Shown: positions 8,324 to 17,401, counted from the first letter of the stretch. The stretch: 64,000 bases of DNA from Aestuariivita sp049276915 (GCF_049276915.1 NZ_JBASXK010000089.1:17112-81111); one strand, 5' to 3'. Numbers and translations are program-made. Notes: a model not told the origin generated them from the sequence alone.

Positions 8324-8428
8324 TCATCCTGCAATCCAGACCATCACGCCCACAAAGGCGAACATCACGATCAGGGCGATCATGGCCACACGGCCCGATA
8401 GTCTTGGATCAGGTTTCGGCTCTGGCAT
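8324..8428 (-). CDS. 34-residue single-pass membrane peptide
   Basis: A tiny frame encoding 34 residues, MPEPKPDPRLSGRVAMIALI then a hydrophobic run ending VWIAG. The N-terminal 13 residues are proline-rich and hydrophilic and the rest is one membrane helix. Its ATG overlaps the stop of the preceding gene in a TGATG at 8430-8426, the same coupling used elsewhere in this operon, which supports real translation. No family is recognised. It lies between a small membrane protein gene and pyrC'. Confidence 0.6.
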   Translation of the reverse strand: MPEPKPDPRLSGRVAMIALIVMFAFVGVMVWIAG

Positions 8429-8811
8429 CAGAGGGCTCCTTTGATCTGAGCGACAGTGGCATCTGCATCGGCCTGATACTTGATCAGGTGCTTGTCGCCT
8501 GTTTTTGTCACGATCTGTACCGTGCTGAGAAACCCGCGCACGAGCGCGATGTCCGACAAGGCGATATTGCGCTCCATCGGGCCGGTGAGGCGACCGTCCT
8601 TGATGGTCCAGACCACGTTCAATTCTTCTGATGCCATGTACCAGCCGCGCAGGGAAATGGCAGCCAGCCCTGCGATGGCACCGGTCCAGACATGAGGATT
8701 GCCGATCAGCCACAGGATCAGCATGGCTCCGCCCATGCCGATCGCGGCCATCCACGCGTGGCTGCGGATATAGGTCTGCGGGTCTGCGCTGAGGGTGATC
8801 CGGGCGCTCAT
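8428..8811 (-). CDS. Small membrane protein with PH-like C-terminal domain
   Basis: A 127-residue protein beginning MSARITLSADPQTYIRSHAW. Residues about 21-50 contain two short membrane helices (MAAIGMGGAMLILWLIGNPHVWTGAIAGLAAISLRGWYMA). The remaining 75 residues (NVVWTIKDGRLTGPMERNIALSDIALVRGFLSTVQIVTKTGDKHLIKYQADADATVAQI) have the alternating strand pattern and final helix of a bacterial PH-like domain. The frame is open to 8970, but the ATG at 8811 overlaps the upstream stop (ATGA) and is preferred. Function unknown; the place in the pyrB-pyrC'-plsY operon is the only clue. Confidence 0.8.
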   Translation of the reverse strand: MSARITLSADPQTYIRSHAWMAAIGMGGAMLILWLIGNPHVWTGAIAGLAAISLRGWYMASEELNVVWTIKDGRLTGPMERNIALSDIALVRGFLSTVQIVTKTGDKHLIKYQADADATVAQIKGAL

Positions 8812-9368
8812 GTCAGCAGGATCCAGACAAGGGCGCAGAGCGCAAGCATGACGGCCGCAAAGATCAGACCGCCCAGCCGTTGGGCGCGCTGGCGCGCGAC
8901 GCGGGGGGGCACGGAAGGCGCGCTGTAGGGTTTGGCGGCCTCGGATGCGATGGCGCCATGCGGTGCCCATTCGCTGCCGGGTTGATCAAAGCTTGCGATA
9001 TGGGTGAGGTCGGCGGTCTTGCCCAGAGCAAAGGCATTGCCCTGAAAGGCCCGCGAAGACAGGATCAGCGCATATCCTTCAAGCGCGTCCAGCCTGCGCA
9101 GATCGCCGCTCAGAGCGCTTTGCGGTATATCGTGACCTTCGGTCAGATACCCGCTCAGCCCCAGGCCTTCGAGATCGGCCAGAAGGATCAGCTCGGCTCC
9201 TGCAGGATCAAGGTCTTGCGCGCCGGTCAGTTCGGCCAGCAAAGCGGCGGGCGGTTGCAGCCGGTCGGGGCCGCTGTCGGGCGGCCGGAAGACCGAGGCG
9301 ATTTCGGATCGGGTGCGATTGACCGCAAAGACATGGAGCCGGCCCTTTTCATGAGGCTCCACACGCAT
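8808..9368 (-). CDS. Hypothetical protein with C-terminal membrane anchor
   Basis: A 186-residue protein with a soluble N-terminal region (residues about 1-155, starting MRVEPHEKGRLHVFAVN) and a single hydrophobic C-terminal tail helix (LGGLIFAAVMLALCALVWILL), preceded by a basic stretch PPRVARQRAQR. This is a tail-anchored topology. Its ATG overlaps the pyrB stop (TGATG at 9370-9366) and its own stop overlaps the next start (ATGA), so it is embedded in the operon. I do not recognise a domain in the soluble part. Confidence 0.8.
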   Translation of the reverse strand: MRVEPHEKGRLHVFAVNRTRSEIASVFRPPDSGPDRLQPPAALLAELTGAQDLDPAGAELILLADLEGLGLSGYLTEGHDIPQSALSGDLRRLDALEGYALILSSRAFQGNAFALGKTADLTHIASFDQPGSEWAPHGAIASEAAKPYSAPSVPPRVARQRAQRLGGLIFAAVMLALCALVWILLT

Positions 9369-10318
9369 CAGGCGGCGTTCCCGGCGCGGGCGGCCCTGAG
9401 GTTGCGCGCCAGCAGGTGCATCGCGGCCATGCGCACGGCAACGCCCATTTCAACCTGTTCTTGAATGACCGAGCGGTTGATGTCGTCGGCAATCTCGCCG
9501 TCGATTTCCACACCGCGGTTCATCGGGCCGGGATGCATGACGATGGCATCGGGCTTGGCCAGATCCAGCTTTTCGGCATCCAGCCCGTAACGATAGAAAT
9601 ATTCGCGCTCGGACGGGATAAAGCCGCCGTCCATGCGTTCCTTCTGAAGGCGCAGCATCATCACGACATCCACATCCTTGAGCCCTTCGCGCATGTCGTC
9701 ATAGACCTCGACGCCGAATTGGTCGATCTGCGCAGGCATCAGGGTCGGCGGGCCGATCAGGCGAATGCGGCTTTCCATCTTGCCCAGCAGCAGGATGTTG
9801 GAGCGCGCCACGCGCGAATGGGCGATATCGCCGCAAATCGCGATGTTCAGGCGGTGCAGCCGGCCTTTGGCGCGCCGGATCGTCAGGGCATCCAGAAGCG
9901 CCTGTGTGGGGTGTTCATGGCGTCCGTCCCCGGCGTTCAACACGACGCATTCGACTTTCTGTGCCAGCAGGTCGACCGCGCCCGAATTGGGGTGACGGAC
10001 CACCAGAAGATCGGGGTGCATGGCGTTCAGCGTCAGCGCGGTGTCGATCAGCGTCTCACCCTTCTTGAGCGAACTGGCCTGCATCGCCATGTTCATCACA
10101 TCCGCGCCCAGCCGTTTGCCCGCCAGTTCGAAACTGGCCTGTGTCCGGGTCGAGTTTTCAAAGAACATGTTGATCTGGGTGAGGCCGTTGAGCACATCGC
10201 GATGCTTTTCGGGCTGGCGGTTCAGCGTGACGTAATCGTCGGCCAAATCGAGGATGCATTGGATATCGGGAGGGCTAAGCGGCTCGATCCCCAGAAGGTG
10301 GCGATGCGCGAAGGACAT
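9368..10318 (-). CDS. pyrB: Aspartate carbamoyltransferase catalytic subunit PyrB
   Basis: A 316-residue enzyme that condenses carbamoyl phosphate with aspartate in pyrimidine synthesis. The carbamoyl-phosphate loop NMFFENSTRTQASFELAGKRLGADVMN and the HPTQALLDALTIRRAKGRL block are intact, as are VVRHPNSGAVDLLAQ and HPGPMNRGVEIDGEIADD. No regulatory subunit gene pyrI is nearby; instead a PyrC' gene sits in the same operon, as in ATCases that form PyrB/PyrC' complexes. It is the first gene of a six-gene minus-strand unit and is divergent from the glycosylase gene across about 110 bp that must hold both promoters. Confidence 0.95.
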   Translation of the reverse strand: MSFAHRHLLGIEPLSPPDIQCILDLADDYVTLNRQPEKHRDVLNGLTQINMFFENSTRTQASFELAGKRLGADVMNMAMQASSLKKGETLIDTALTLNAMHPDLLVVRHPNSGAVDLLAQKVECVVLNAGDGRHEHPTQALLDALTIRRAKGRLHRLNIAICGDIAHSRVARSNILLLGKMESRIRLIGPPTLMPAQIDQFGVEVYDDMREGLKDVDVVMMLRLQKERMDGGFIPSEREYFYRYGLDAEKLDLAKPDAIVMHPGPMNRGVEIDGEIADDINRSVIQEQVEMGVAVRMAAMHLLARNLRAARAGNAA

Positions 10319-10428
10319 GTCAGGCGCTCTCCCGTGTCAGTTCCCGCCTTATAGAAAGCGTTTGGGATACGGGCAAGTCGGGTTTCATGGGTATTTCCGT
10401 TGCCCCGCTTCACAGGTAGCTTGGCACC

Positions 10429-11202
10429 ATGGAATCGGCACTCACCCCGGAACTGGCGCGGACCTACCTCGACTGGCTCATCGAGCTGGGTGCGGATGAC
10501 GCGATTTCTGATGCGCCCATAGATCGCTATGGGCTGCAGGATAAGGTAAAGCCGGCCCCCGCCGTGGCGGTTGCGGCCGCACCGGGTGTGATCCCCGCGA
10601 AAGTGCCGGATGAGGTTGATCCGGTCGCCGTTGCGCGTGCAGCGTCGCAAGGCGCTGGCGATCTTGCGGCTTTGAAGGCGGCTTTGGCCAGCTATGAGCA
10701 TTGCGAACTGAAACGCGGCGCGCGCAATCTGGTGTTTTGCGATGGCAGACCCGGAGCCCGGGTCATGGTGATCGGCGAAGCCCCCGGCCGGGACGAGGAT
10801 CGCGAGGGGCGGCCGTTCGTGGGCCGGGCCGGGCAATTGCTGGACCGGATGCTTGGCGCGATAGATCTCAGTCGCGAAACCTCGGTCTATATCACCAACG
10901 TCCTGCCGTGGCGCCCGCCGCAGAACCGCGATCCCAAGCCGGATGAAATCTTGATGATGCAACCGTTTCTGGCGCGCCATATCGAGCTGGCGGCACCCGA
11001 TATCCTGGTGATCATGGGCAATATCAGCTGTCAGGCGGTCTTGGGCAAACGCGGCATCACGCGGCTGCGCGGCACATGGGCCGAGGCGTTCGGCAAGCCG
11101 GTTTTGCCCATGGTGCACCCGGCCTATCTGCTGCGCACGCCAGCGGCCAAGCGCGAGGCATGGGCGGATCTTCTGGAACTGAAGGCGCGGCTGAGGTCAT
11201 GA
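10429..11202 (+). CDS. Uracil-DNA glycosylase, family 4-like
   Basis: A 257-residue base-excision repair enzyme that removes uracil from DNA. The first 75 residues are a variable alanine/proline-rich lead. The catalytic domain then shows VMVIGEAPGRDEDREGRPFVGRAGQLLDRMLGAI (motif 1), YITNVLPWRPPQNRDPKPDEI and the MVHPAYLLRTPAAKRE motif with the conserved histidine. The cysteines that ligate the 4Fe-4S cluster in family 4 enzymes are mostly missing: only EHC of the first CxxC is seen, and the usual CxPFL is MQPFL. The stop overlaps the next gene (ATGA). Confidence 0.9.
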   Translation: MESALTPELARTYLDWLIELGADDAISDAPIDRYGLQDKVKPAPAVAVAAAPGVIPAKVPDEVDPVAVARAASQGAGDLAALKAALASYEHCELKRGARNLVFCDGRPGARVMVIGEAPGRDEDREGRPFVGRAGQLLDRMLGAIDLSRETSVYITNVLPWRPPQNRDPKPDEILMMQPFLARHIELAAPDILVIMGNISCQAVLGKRGITRLRGTWAEAFGKPVLPMVHPAYLLRTPAAKREAWADLLELKARLRS

Positions 11203-11819
11203 TCGATCCGCTTGTTCTGTTGGCCTTCGTCCCGGCGGCCTTGGCTCTGAACCTGACGCCCGGTGCGGATATGATGTTCTGTCTGGGCCAGGGTTTGCGC
11301 GCGGGGTCGCGACCCGCAATCGCGGCAAGTGCGGGGATTTCGACCGGTTCGATGATCCATGTGGCCTTGGCCGGGCTGGGTCTGGGGGCGCTGGTGGCGG
11401 CTGTGCCCGGAGCCTTTGACGCGATCTGCTGGATTGGCGTGGGCTATCTGCTCTATCTGGCGTGGGGCGCGTTTCGCCATGGCACGCTGGGCGCAGAGGG
11501 GCCAGAGATCGCCGCCCTGCACGCTTTTCGCTCGGGTCTCTATGTCAACCTGACAAACCCCAAGGTCATCCTGTTCGTACTGGCGTTCATTCCTCAGTTC
11601 GTGGATCCTGCGGCGGGCTCGGTTCTGGGGCAATTCCTGATATTCGGCGCGATCATCAGCATTGGCGGGTTCTTCATCAACGCAGGCGTCGGTATATTTG
11701 CCGGAGGGGCCGGGCGGGTGCTGACGGGAACGCCCATGGCGGCGCGGGTTCTGGGATATCTGAGTGGAACAATTTTTGCCGGGCTGGCCTTGCGGCTTGC
11801 GCTTTTGGAAAGGGGATAG
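11199..11819 (+). CDS. LysE/RhtB-family amino-acid exporter
   Basis: A 206-residue inner-membrane protein with about six hydrophobic segments and the family signature near the N-terminus: ALNLTPGADMMFCLGQGLRAGSRPAIAASAGISTG. YLLYLAWGAFRHG and LYVNLTNPKVILFVLAFIPQFVDP are also typical of LysE/RhtB translocators, which export amino acids such as lysine, threonine or homoserine lactone. The substrate cannot be told from sequence. The frame is open upstream, but the ATG at 11199 overlapping the glycosylase stop gives the correct family N-terminus. The stop TAG abuts the moaB ATG directly. Confidence 0.9.
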   Translation: MIDPLVLLAFVPAALALNLTPGADMMFCLGQGLRAGSRPAIAASAGISTGSMIHVALAGLGLGALVAAVPGAFDAICWIGVGYLLYLAWGAFRHGTLGAEGPEIAALHAFRSGLYVNLTNPKVILFVLAFIPQFVDPAAGSVLGQFLIFGAIISIGGFFINAGVGIFAGGAGRVLTGTPMAARVLGYLSGTIFAGLALRLALLERG

Positions 11820-12362
11820 ATGTCCCGTATCGATGACAGGAAAGAGTTTATCGCGATCCGCATTGCGGTCCTGACAGTGTCGGACACGCGGGATCTGTCT
11901 CAGGACCGCTCGGGTCAGGTTCTGGTCGAGCGGATCGAGGGCGCGGGCCATGTGGTCGCCGACCGGCTTGTCCTGCGCGATGAGCGCGCCGAGATTGCCG
12001 ATCAACTGCGCGCCTGGATCGCCGATCCCGGGATTGATGTGGTCATTTCCACAGGAGGCACCGGGTTGACCGGGCGCGATGTGACGGTTGAGGCGCATCG
12101 CGATGTCTATGAGAAAGAGATCGACGCCTTCGGGACCGTCTTCACCATCGTGTCGATGAAGAAGATCGGAACCAGCGCGGTGCAGTCGCGTGCCACCGGT
12201 GGCGTGGCCGGAGGCACCTATCTGTTTGCTCTGCCGGGCAGCCCGGGTGCCTGCAAGGATGCCTGGGATGAGATTCTGGCGATGCAACTGGATTACCGGC
12301 ATCGGCCTTGCAACTTTGTCGAGATCCTGCCGCGTCTGGACGAGCATCACCGGCGCAAATAG
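11820..12362 (+). CDS. moaB: Molybdenum cofactor biosynthesis protein MoaB
   Basis: A 180-residue MogA/MoaB-fold protein that binds and in many bacteria adenylylates molybdopterin before molybdate insertion. It shows IAVLTVSDTRDLSQDRSG, the VVISTGGTGLTGRDVTVEA glycine-rich loop, and ATGGVAGGTYLFALPGSPGACKDAWDEIL. Length fits the family. It starts immediately after the LysE-family stop codon, so three genes from 10429 form one unit. moaB is separate from the fdhD-mobAB-moeA group at 25 kb. Confidence 0.93.
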   Translation: MSRIDDRKEFIAIRIAVLTVSDTRDLSQDRSGQVLVERIEGAGHVVADRLVLRDERAEIADQLRAWIADPGIDVVISTGGTGLTGRDVTVEAHRDVYEKEIDAFGTVFTIVSMKKIGTSAVQSRATGGVAGGTYLFALPGSPGACKDAWDEILAMQLDYRHRPCNFVEILPRLDEHHRRK

Positions 12363-12471
12363 ATGGCGGGCTTTTTCGTGGCGCGGTGTGCTGTTGGTCA
12401 TGAAGCTTTTTTCAAGGGCGGGAAAGTGTTGCGACGGAAACATCCCGCTCAAGCGTTAACACCTTTGTGGC

Positions 12472-12499
12472 TTGGCATTTTTTGCGCTCCCGCTACCTT
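12472..12499 (+). promoter_or_regulatory. Candidate sigma70-type promoter for the RND operon
   Basis: In the 172-bp gap before the RND adaptor, TTGGCA (12472-12477) and TACCTT (12494-12499) are separated by 16 bp and lie about 35 bp before the start codon. The match to the vegetative consensus is moderate, and no convincing operator repeat was seen beside it. No regulator gene adjoins this pump. Confidence 0.35.
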
Positions 12500-12534
12500 A
12501 AACAAGCCGCTGTCGCGGTGGAGTACCTGAACGA

Positions 12535-13989
12535 ATGCGCTTTTTGCGTCAAAGCCTCGTGGGATTGTTCCTGTCGGCCCTGACACTGGGTCTGCTGGCT
12601 TATGCCGGCCAGTTGATCAGTAGCGCTGTGCAAGAACGGATGTCAGATGAGCGCCCGGCACCGCCTGCGCGCGAAAGAATTTTTGCCGTCAACGTGATCC
12701 TGGCCACGGAAGGGCCCGAAACGCCGGTTCTGGAAACCTTTGGCGAGGTCCAGAGCCGCCGCACGCTTGAACTGCGCACAGCCGTCGGCGGGCGTGTGAT
12801 CGAGTTGTCGGACAACTTTACGGAAGGTGGCGTGGTGCGCGCGGGCGAGGTGCTGGTGCGGATTGACCCCTCCAAGCCAAAGGCCGAGCGGGATCGGGCG
12901 GAAAGTGCTGTGCTGGATGCGCAGGCCGAAGTGCGTGATGCGGATCGCTCTGTCGGGCTGGCCCGTGACGAGTTGGCCGCCGCGCAGGACCAGACAGACC
13001 TGCGCGAGCGTGCGTTTCAACGCCAACAGGATCTTGCTGCGCGCGGGGTGGGTACGGCTGCGGCTGTCGAAGTGGCCGAACTTGCCGCGGCCCAGGCCCG
13101 CCAGGTGGTCCTGTCCCGCCGGATTGCACTGGCTCAGGCCGAAGCGCGGGTTGATCAGGCCGCCACCAGCCTTGCGCGCGCCGAGATCGCCCTGGCGCAG
13201 GCCGAACTGGATCTGGCGGATACTGAAATCACCGCCGGGTTCGATGGCACGCTCAGCGGCGTCAACCTGGTCGAAGGGCGGCTTGTGTCGGCCAATGAGA
13301 AAATAGCCGAGCTTGTAGACCCGCTTGAACTGGAAGCGGCCTTTCGGGTCTCGACCAGTCAATACACACGGCTCTTGGATAGCACCGGCGCGTTGATACC
13401 TGCCGAGGTCACGATCACGATTGACGGCGCGGGCGCAGAGCTTTCCGCCAAGGGCACGATCAGCCGCGACAGTGCGGGCGCGGGCGACGTGCAGACCGGA
13501 CGTCTGATTTATGCGACCTTGGGTGCAGCGCTTGGCTTCAAGCCGGGCGATTTTGTCAACGTGTCCGTGCGTGAGTCCCCGCTGGACAATATCCTGCGGC
13601 TTCCGGCTTCGGCTTATGCGGCCGACGGAACCGTGCTTGTGCTGGATCAAGAGGACCGTCTCGAGACATTCCCCGTTACCCTGATCCGGCGACAGGGCGA
13701 TGATGTTCTGTTGCGCGCAGAAGGATTGGCCGGGCGCGAGGTGGTGCAGGCGCGCACCCCCTTGCTGGGCGCAGGCATCCGCGTGCGGCCCTTGCGCGGA
13801 ACCGATCTGGTGCCCGAGGAACCGGCGATGCTGGAGCTGGATTCCGACCGCCGTGCGCGGCTTGTGGCCTTTGTCTCGGGCAGCGCAGGGATGCCCGAAG
13901 CTGCCAAGACACGGATTCTGAACCAGCTGTCTCAGGACAAGGTGCCCGAGCAGGTGGTCAAGCGTATCGAATCCCGGATGGGGGGCTAG
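12535..13989 (+). CDS. RND efflux periplasmic adaptor (membrane fusion) subunit
   Basis: A 484-residue membrane-fusion protein with an N-terminal membrane anchor (LRQSLVGLFLSALTLGLLAYAGQLI). It has the split lipoyl domain (LELRTAVGGRVIELSDNFTEGGVVRAGEVLVRIDPSKPKAE and LADTEITAGFDGTLSGVNLVEGRLVS), a long alpha-helical hairpin of alanine/glutamine-rich heptads between them, and beta-barrel and membrane-proximal domains after residue 270. It links the inner-membrane pump to an outer-membrane channel across the periplasm. The C-terminal 60 residues go beyond the usual family end. The pump gene follows after 4 bp; no TolC-like gene is present. Confidence 0.92.
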   Translation: MRFLRQSLVGLFLSALTLGLLAYAGQLISSAVQERMSDERPAPPARERIFAVNVILATEGPETPVLETFGEVQSRRTLELRTAVGGRVIELSDNFTEGGVVRAGEVLVRIDPSKPKAERDRAESAVLDAQAEVRDADRSVGLARDELAAAQDQTDLRERAFQRQQDLAARGVGTAAAVEVAELAAAQARQVVLSRRIALAQAEARVDQAATSLARAEIALAQAELDLADTEITAGFDGTLSGVNLVEGRLVSANEKIAELVDPLELEAAFRVSTSQYTRLLDSTGALIPAEVTITIDGAGAELSAKGTISRDSAGAGDVQTGRLIYATLGAALGFKPGDFVNVSVRESPLDNILRLPASAYAADGTVLVLDQEDRLETFPVTLIRRQGDDVLLRAEGLAGREVVQARTPLLGAGIRVRPLRGTDLVPEEPAMLELDSDRRARLVAFVSGSAGMPEAAKTRILNQLSQDKVPEQVVKRIESRMGG

Positions 13990-13993
13990 GATC

Positions 13994-16900
13994 ATGCCCC
14001 GCGACATTCCGATCGCGGCCGGGGGTTTGCTGTCCTATTTCACACGCCACCCCACGGCAGCAAATCTTTTGCTTGTCATGCTGCTGGTGCTTGGGTTGGC
14101 CTCTGTCCCCAATATGCGCGCGCAGTTCTTTCCCGATGTGATCGTCAACAACGTCAGCGTGAGCATCTTGTGGGAAGGGGCCGGTCCGGAAGACGTGGAC
14201 GGCGCGATCGTGCAGACGCTGGAACCGGTTCTGCTGGCGGTGGATGGCGTGGAGAGTTCGTCTTCGCTGTCGCGTGAGGGGATGGGCACGATCACTCTTG
14301 AGTTCGAGCCGGGCTGGGATATGGGGCGTGCCTCGGATGATGTGCAGGCGGCCGTCGATGCCATAACCACCTTGCCCGAAGACGCCGAGGAACCCAGTGT
14401 GCGCCGGGGCGCATGGCGCGACCGGGTCACGGATCTGGTCATCACCGGACCCATCGAGCCCGAGCAAATGGCCCTGTTTGCCGATGAACTGGTCACCCGT
14501 CTGTTCGCCGTAGGGGTGACGCGCACCTCGATCCGGGGGGTGGCTTCGCCCGAGACCCTGATCGAAGTGCCCTCTGCCCAGTTGATCCAGCATGACGTGA
14601 CCATGGCCGAGATCGCCGCGGCCATTGCGGCCGAGGTCAACGCTGATCCGGCCGGGGATGTCACAGGGGCCAACGCGCGGGTGCGCACGGGCACTGAAAA
14701 ACGCACGCCTGCGGCAATTGCCGGTATTGTCCTGCGCTCGAACCCGGATGGTTCCAAGCTGACCATCGGGGATGTGGCGCGTATTCGACTGGGAGGGGCT
14801 GACCGCGAGCGGGCCTATTTCGTCGGCGACAACCCAGCGATGTCGATCACGGTCGAGCGTTCCGACAAGGGCGATGCCATCGGCATTCAGCGCGCGGTCG
14901 AGGATGTTGCCACGCAGATGCAGGCCAGCCTGCCGCAGGGGGTCACGCTCGAACTGATCCGCACCCGATCAGAGGCGATCACGGCGCGGCTCGATATTCT
15001 GCTGGATAACGGGCTGATGGGATTGGGGCTGGTGGTGTGCCTGTTGTTCCTGTTCCTGAACGCACGGACCGCGTTCTGGGTTGCGGCAGGTATTCCGGTG
15101 GCCATGCTCGCGGCGATTGCGATGATGTATGTCGCCGGGCTGACCATCAACATGATCAGCCTGTTCGGTCTGATCATCACGCTGGGGATCGTGGTGGATG
15201 ATGCCATCGTGGTCGGTGAACATGCCGATTACCGATATCGCAAATATGGCGAGCACCCCTATCAGGCCGCTGAAAACGCCGCGCGTCGCATGGCGATGCC
15301 GGTCTTTGCGGCAACCGTTACGACGATCATCGCGTTTTTCGGCCTGGTCGCGATTGGCGGGCGCTTTGGAGACCTGATCCGTGACATTCCGTTCACGGTG
15401 ATCGTGGTGCTGGCAGCTTCGCTGGTCGAGTGCTTTTTGATCCTGCCCCATCACATGGCAAAGTCTTTGATGAAGTCCGAGGCCGAGCGCTGGTACGACG
15501 TGCCCAGCCGCGTGGTGAACGTGGGCTTTCGCTGGGTGCGCGAGACACTGTTCCGCCCCTTGGTGCGCTGGGTCATCTGGGGGCGCTATGCGGTGGTGGC
15601 CGGTGTTCTGGTCATCCTTGCCAGCCAGGTGGCCGTGTTCATCAAGGGCGATGTGCAATGGCGCTTTTTCAATGCGCCCGAAAGGGGATCGGTGACCGGC
15701 AACTTCGCCATGGCCGAAGGGGCCACACGCGCCGACACATTGGCCATGATGCGCGAGTTGCAGCGCGCCACCGAAGAACTGGGTGCGCGCTATGAGGCCG
15801 AGCATGGCACCAACCCTCTGGCCTACGTCCTGGCCGAGATTGGCGGCAATGCCGGACGCGGGATGACCGGGGTAGAGGCCAAGGACAGCGATCTGCTGGG
15901 CGGTATCTCGATCGAGCTGATTGACGCCGATCTGCGGCCCTATTCCAGTTTCGCCTTTGTTGCCGAGCTGCAGGATAGCGTGCGTAACCATCCGCTTGTC
16001 GAAACTGTCAGCTTCCGGGGCTGGCGTTCGGGTCCGGGCGGGGATTCCCTGTCTGTTCAGTTTTTCGGGGCCAGTGTCGATACGCTCAAGGCGGCCAGTC
16101 AGGATTTGCAGGCGGCGTTGTTGCAATATCCCGAAGTCTCGGCCCTGGAGGACAACCTTGCCTATGACAAGGAAGAGTTGCTTCTGGATCTGACGGCGCA
16201 AGGTCAGGCGCTTGGCTTTACCATCGACACGCTGGGGCGGGCGTTGCGCGCGCGGCTCAATGGGCTGGAAGCCGCGACCTATCCTGACGGGCCGCGCAGC
16301 GCCACGATCCGTGTCGAATTGCCCGAAGGCGAGCTGACGGCGGATTTTCTGGAACGCACGCTGATGCGCACGCCCGAGGGCAACTATGTGCCGTTGGCCG
16401 ATCTGGTGACAGTCGAACAGCGCACCGGCTTTTCGACCGTGCGGCGGGAGAACGGGATCCGGTTGATCTCGGTAACCGGGGACATCTCCGAGGACGATCC
16501 CGCGCGCGCCGAAGAGATCACGCAGCGTCTGCAGGAAGAGATTTTGCCAAACATCGCCAGTGAACGGCAGGTGGAATGGCGGATGTCCGGGCTGAGTGAG
16601 GATGAGAACGCCTTCTTGTCGGATGCGCTGACCGGTCTGATCCTGTGTCTGACGGGCATCTACCTTGTTTTGGCCTGGGTATTCTCAAGCTGGACCCGGC
16701 CCATGGTCGTGATGGCGATCATTCCGTTCGGGCTGGTGGGGACGATCTATGGCCATGCGGCCTGGGATGTGCCGCTGAGCATGTTCACCGTTGTGGGGCT
16801 TTTGGGGATGACCGGGATCATCATCAACGATTCCATCGTTCTGGTCACGACCATAGATGAATATGCCGAGGAGCGCGGGCTGATTCCGTCGATCATCGAT

Positions 16901-17392
16901 GCCACGGCGGACCGGTTGAGACCGGTTCTTTTGACCACGCTGACAACCGTTCTGGGTCTTGCGCCCTTGCTGTACGAGACCTCGCAGCAGGCGCAGTTCC
17001 TCAAGCCCACGGTGATCACGCTGGTCTATGGGTTGGGCTTCGGGATGATCCTTGTGTTGTTGATCGTGCCGGCGCTGGTGGCCATGCAGTCGGATGTAAA
17101 CCGCAGGGTCACGGCGATGCGGCGAGCGCTGCGCAGCCCCAACAGGGCAATCCGAGGCACAATCGTGCTGAGCGGATTGGCCGTTCTGGCGTGGTTTGCC
17201 GTGACGCTGGGTGCTGTGCTGGCGACCGGTGGCATGCTTGAGCCGGTGGCGGCTCTGCTGCCGGCATTGGCCGCAATGGACGCGATGCGCGGCGCGTTTC
17301 TTGCCTTTGTGAGCGGTGCGTTCGTGCTGGTGGCGATTGTCTATCTGGTAGCCAGCTTCAGCGCGATGATCCGCCAGCCTGCGCGGGAATAG
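13994..17392 (+). CDS. RND efflux transporter permease, HAE1-like
   Basis: An 1132-residue proton-driven inner-membrane pump. It has the RND plan: a membrane helix at the N-terminus (FTRHPTAANLLLVMLLVLGLASVPNM), a large periplasmic loop beginning FPDVIVNNVSVSILWEGAGPEDVDGAIVQTLE, six helices containing the relay motif GIVVDDAIVVGEHADYRYR, a second periplasmic loop, and a second helix block with GMTGIIINDSIVLVTTIDEY. The paired aspartates in VVDDAIVV match the proton-relay residues of HAE1 pumps. The sequence is about 80-100 residues longer than AcrB at the C-terminus, adding two hydrophobic segments. The substrate is unknown. The gene ends 9 bp from the convergent gene at 17402. Confidence 0.95.
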   Translation: MPRDIPIAAGGLLSYFTRHPTAANLLLVMLLVLGLASVPNMRAQFFPDVIVNNVSVSILWEGAGPEDVDGAIVQTLEPVLLAVDGVESSSSLSREGMGTITLEFEPGWDMGRASDDVQAAVDAITTLPEDAEEPSVRRGAWRDRVTDLVITGPIEPEQMALFADELVTRLFAVGVTRTSIRGVASPETLIEVPSAQLIQHDVTMAEIAAAIAAEVNADPAGDVTGANARVRTGTEKRTPAAIAGIVLRSNPDGSKLTIGDVARIRLGGADRERAYFVGDNPAMSITVERSDKGDAIGIQRAVEDVATQMQASLPQGVTLELIRTRSEAITARLDILLDNGLMGLGLVVCLLFLFLNARTAFWVAAGIPVAMLAAIAMMYVAGLTINMISLFGLIITLGIVVDDAIVVGEHADYRYRKYGEHPYQAAENAARRMAMPVFAATVTTIIAFFGLVAIGGRFGDLIRDIPFTVIVVLAASLVECFLILPHHMAKSLMKSEAERWYDVPSRVVNVGFRWVRETLFRPLVRWVIWGRYAVVAGVLVILASQVAVFIKGDVQWRFFNAPERGSVTGNFAMAEGATRADTLAMMRELQRATEELGARYEAEHGTNPLAYVLAEIGGNAGRGMTGVEAKDSDLLGGISIELIDADLRPYSSFAFVAELQDSVRNHPLVETVSFRGWRSGPGGDSLSVQFFGASVDTLKAASQDLQAALLQYPEVSALEDNLAYDKEELLLDLTAQGQALGFTIDTLGRALRARLNGLEAATYPDGPRSATIRVELPEGELTADFLERTLMRTPEGNYVPLADLVTVEQRTGFSTVRRENGIRLISVTGDISEDDPARAEEITQRLQEEILPNIASERQVEWRMSGLSEDENAFLSDALTGLILCLTGIYLVLAWVFSSWTRPMVVMAIIPFGLVGTIYGHAAWDVPLSMFTVVGLLGMTGIIINDSIVLVTTIDEYAEERGLIPSIIDATADRLRPVLLTTLTTVLGLAPLLYETSQQAQFLKPTVITLVYGLGFGMILVLLIVPALVAMQSDVNRRVTAMRRALRSPNRAIRGTIVLSGLAVLAWFAVTLGAVLATGGMLEPVAALLPALAAMDAMRGAFLAFVSGAFVLVAIVYLVASFSAMIRQPARE

Positions 17393-17401
17393 CCGGCGCG
17401 T

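Noticed and set aside
12363..12530. 55-codon frame directly after moaB (TAG-ATG), starting MAGFFVARCA
   Set aside because: It has no ribosome site, no family resemblance, and contains the candidate promoter of the RND operon; the close stop-start could be chance.
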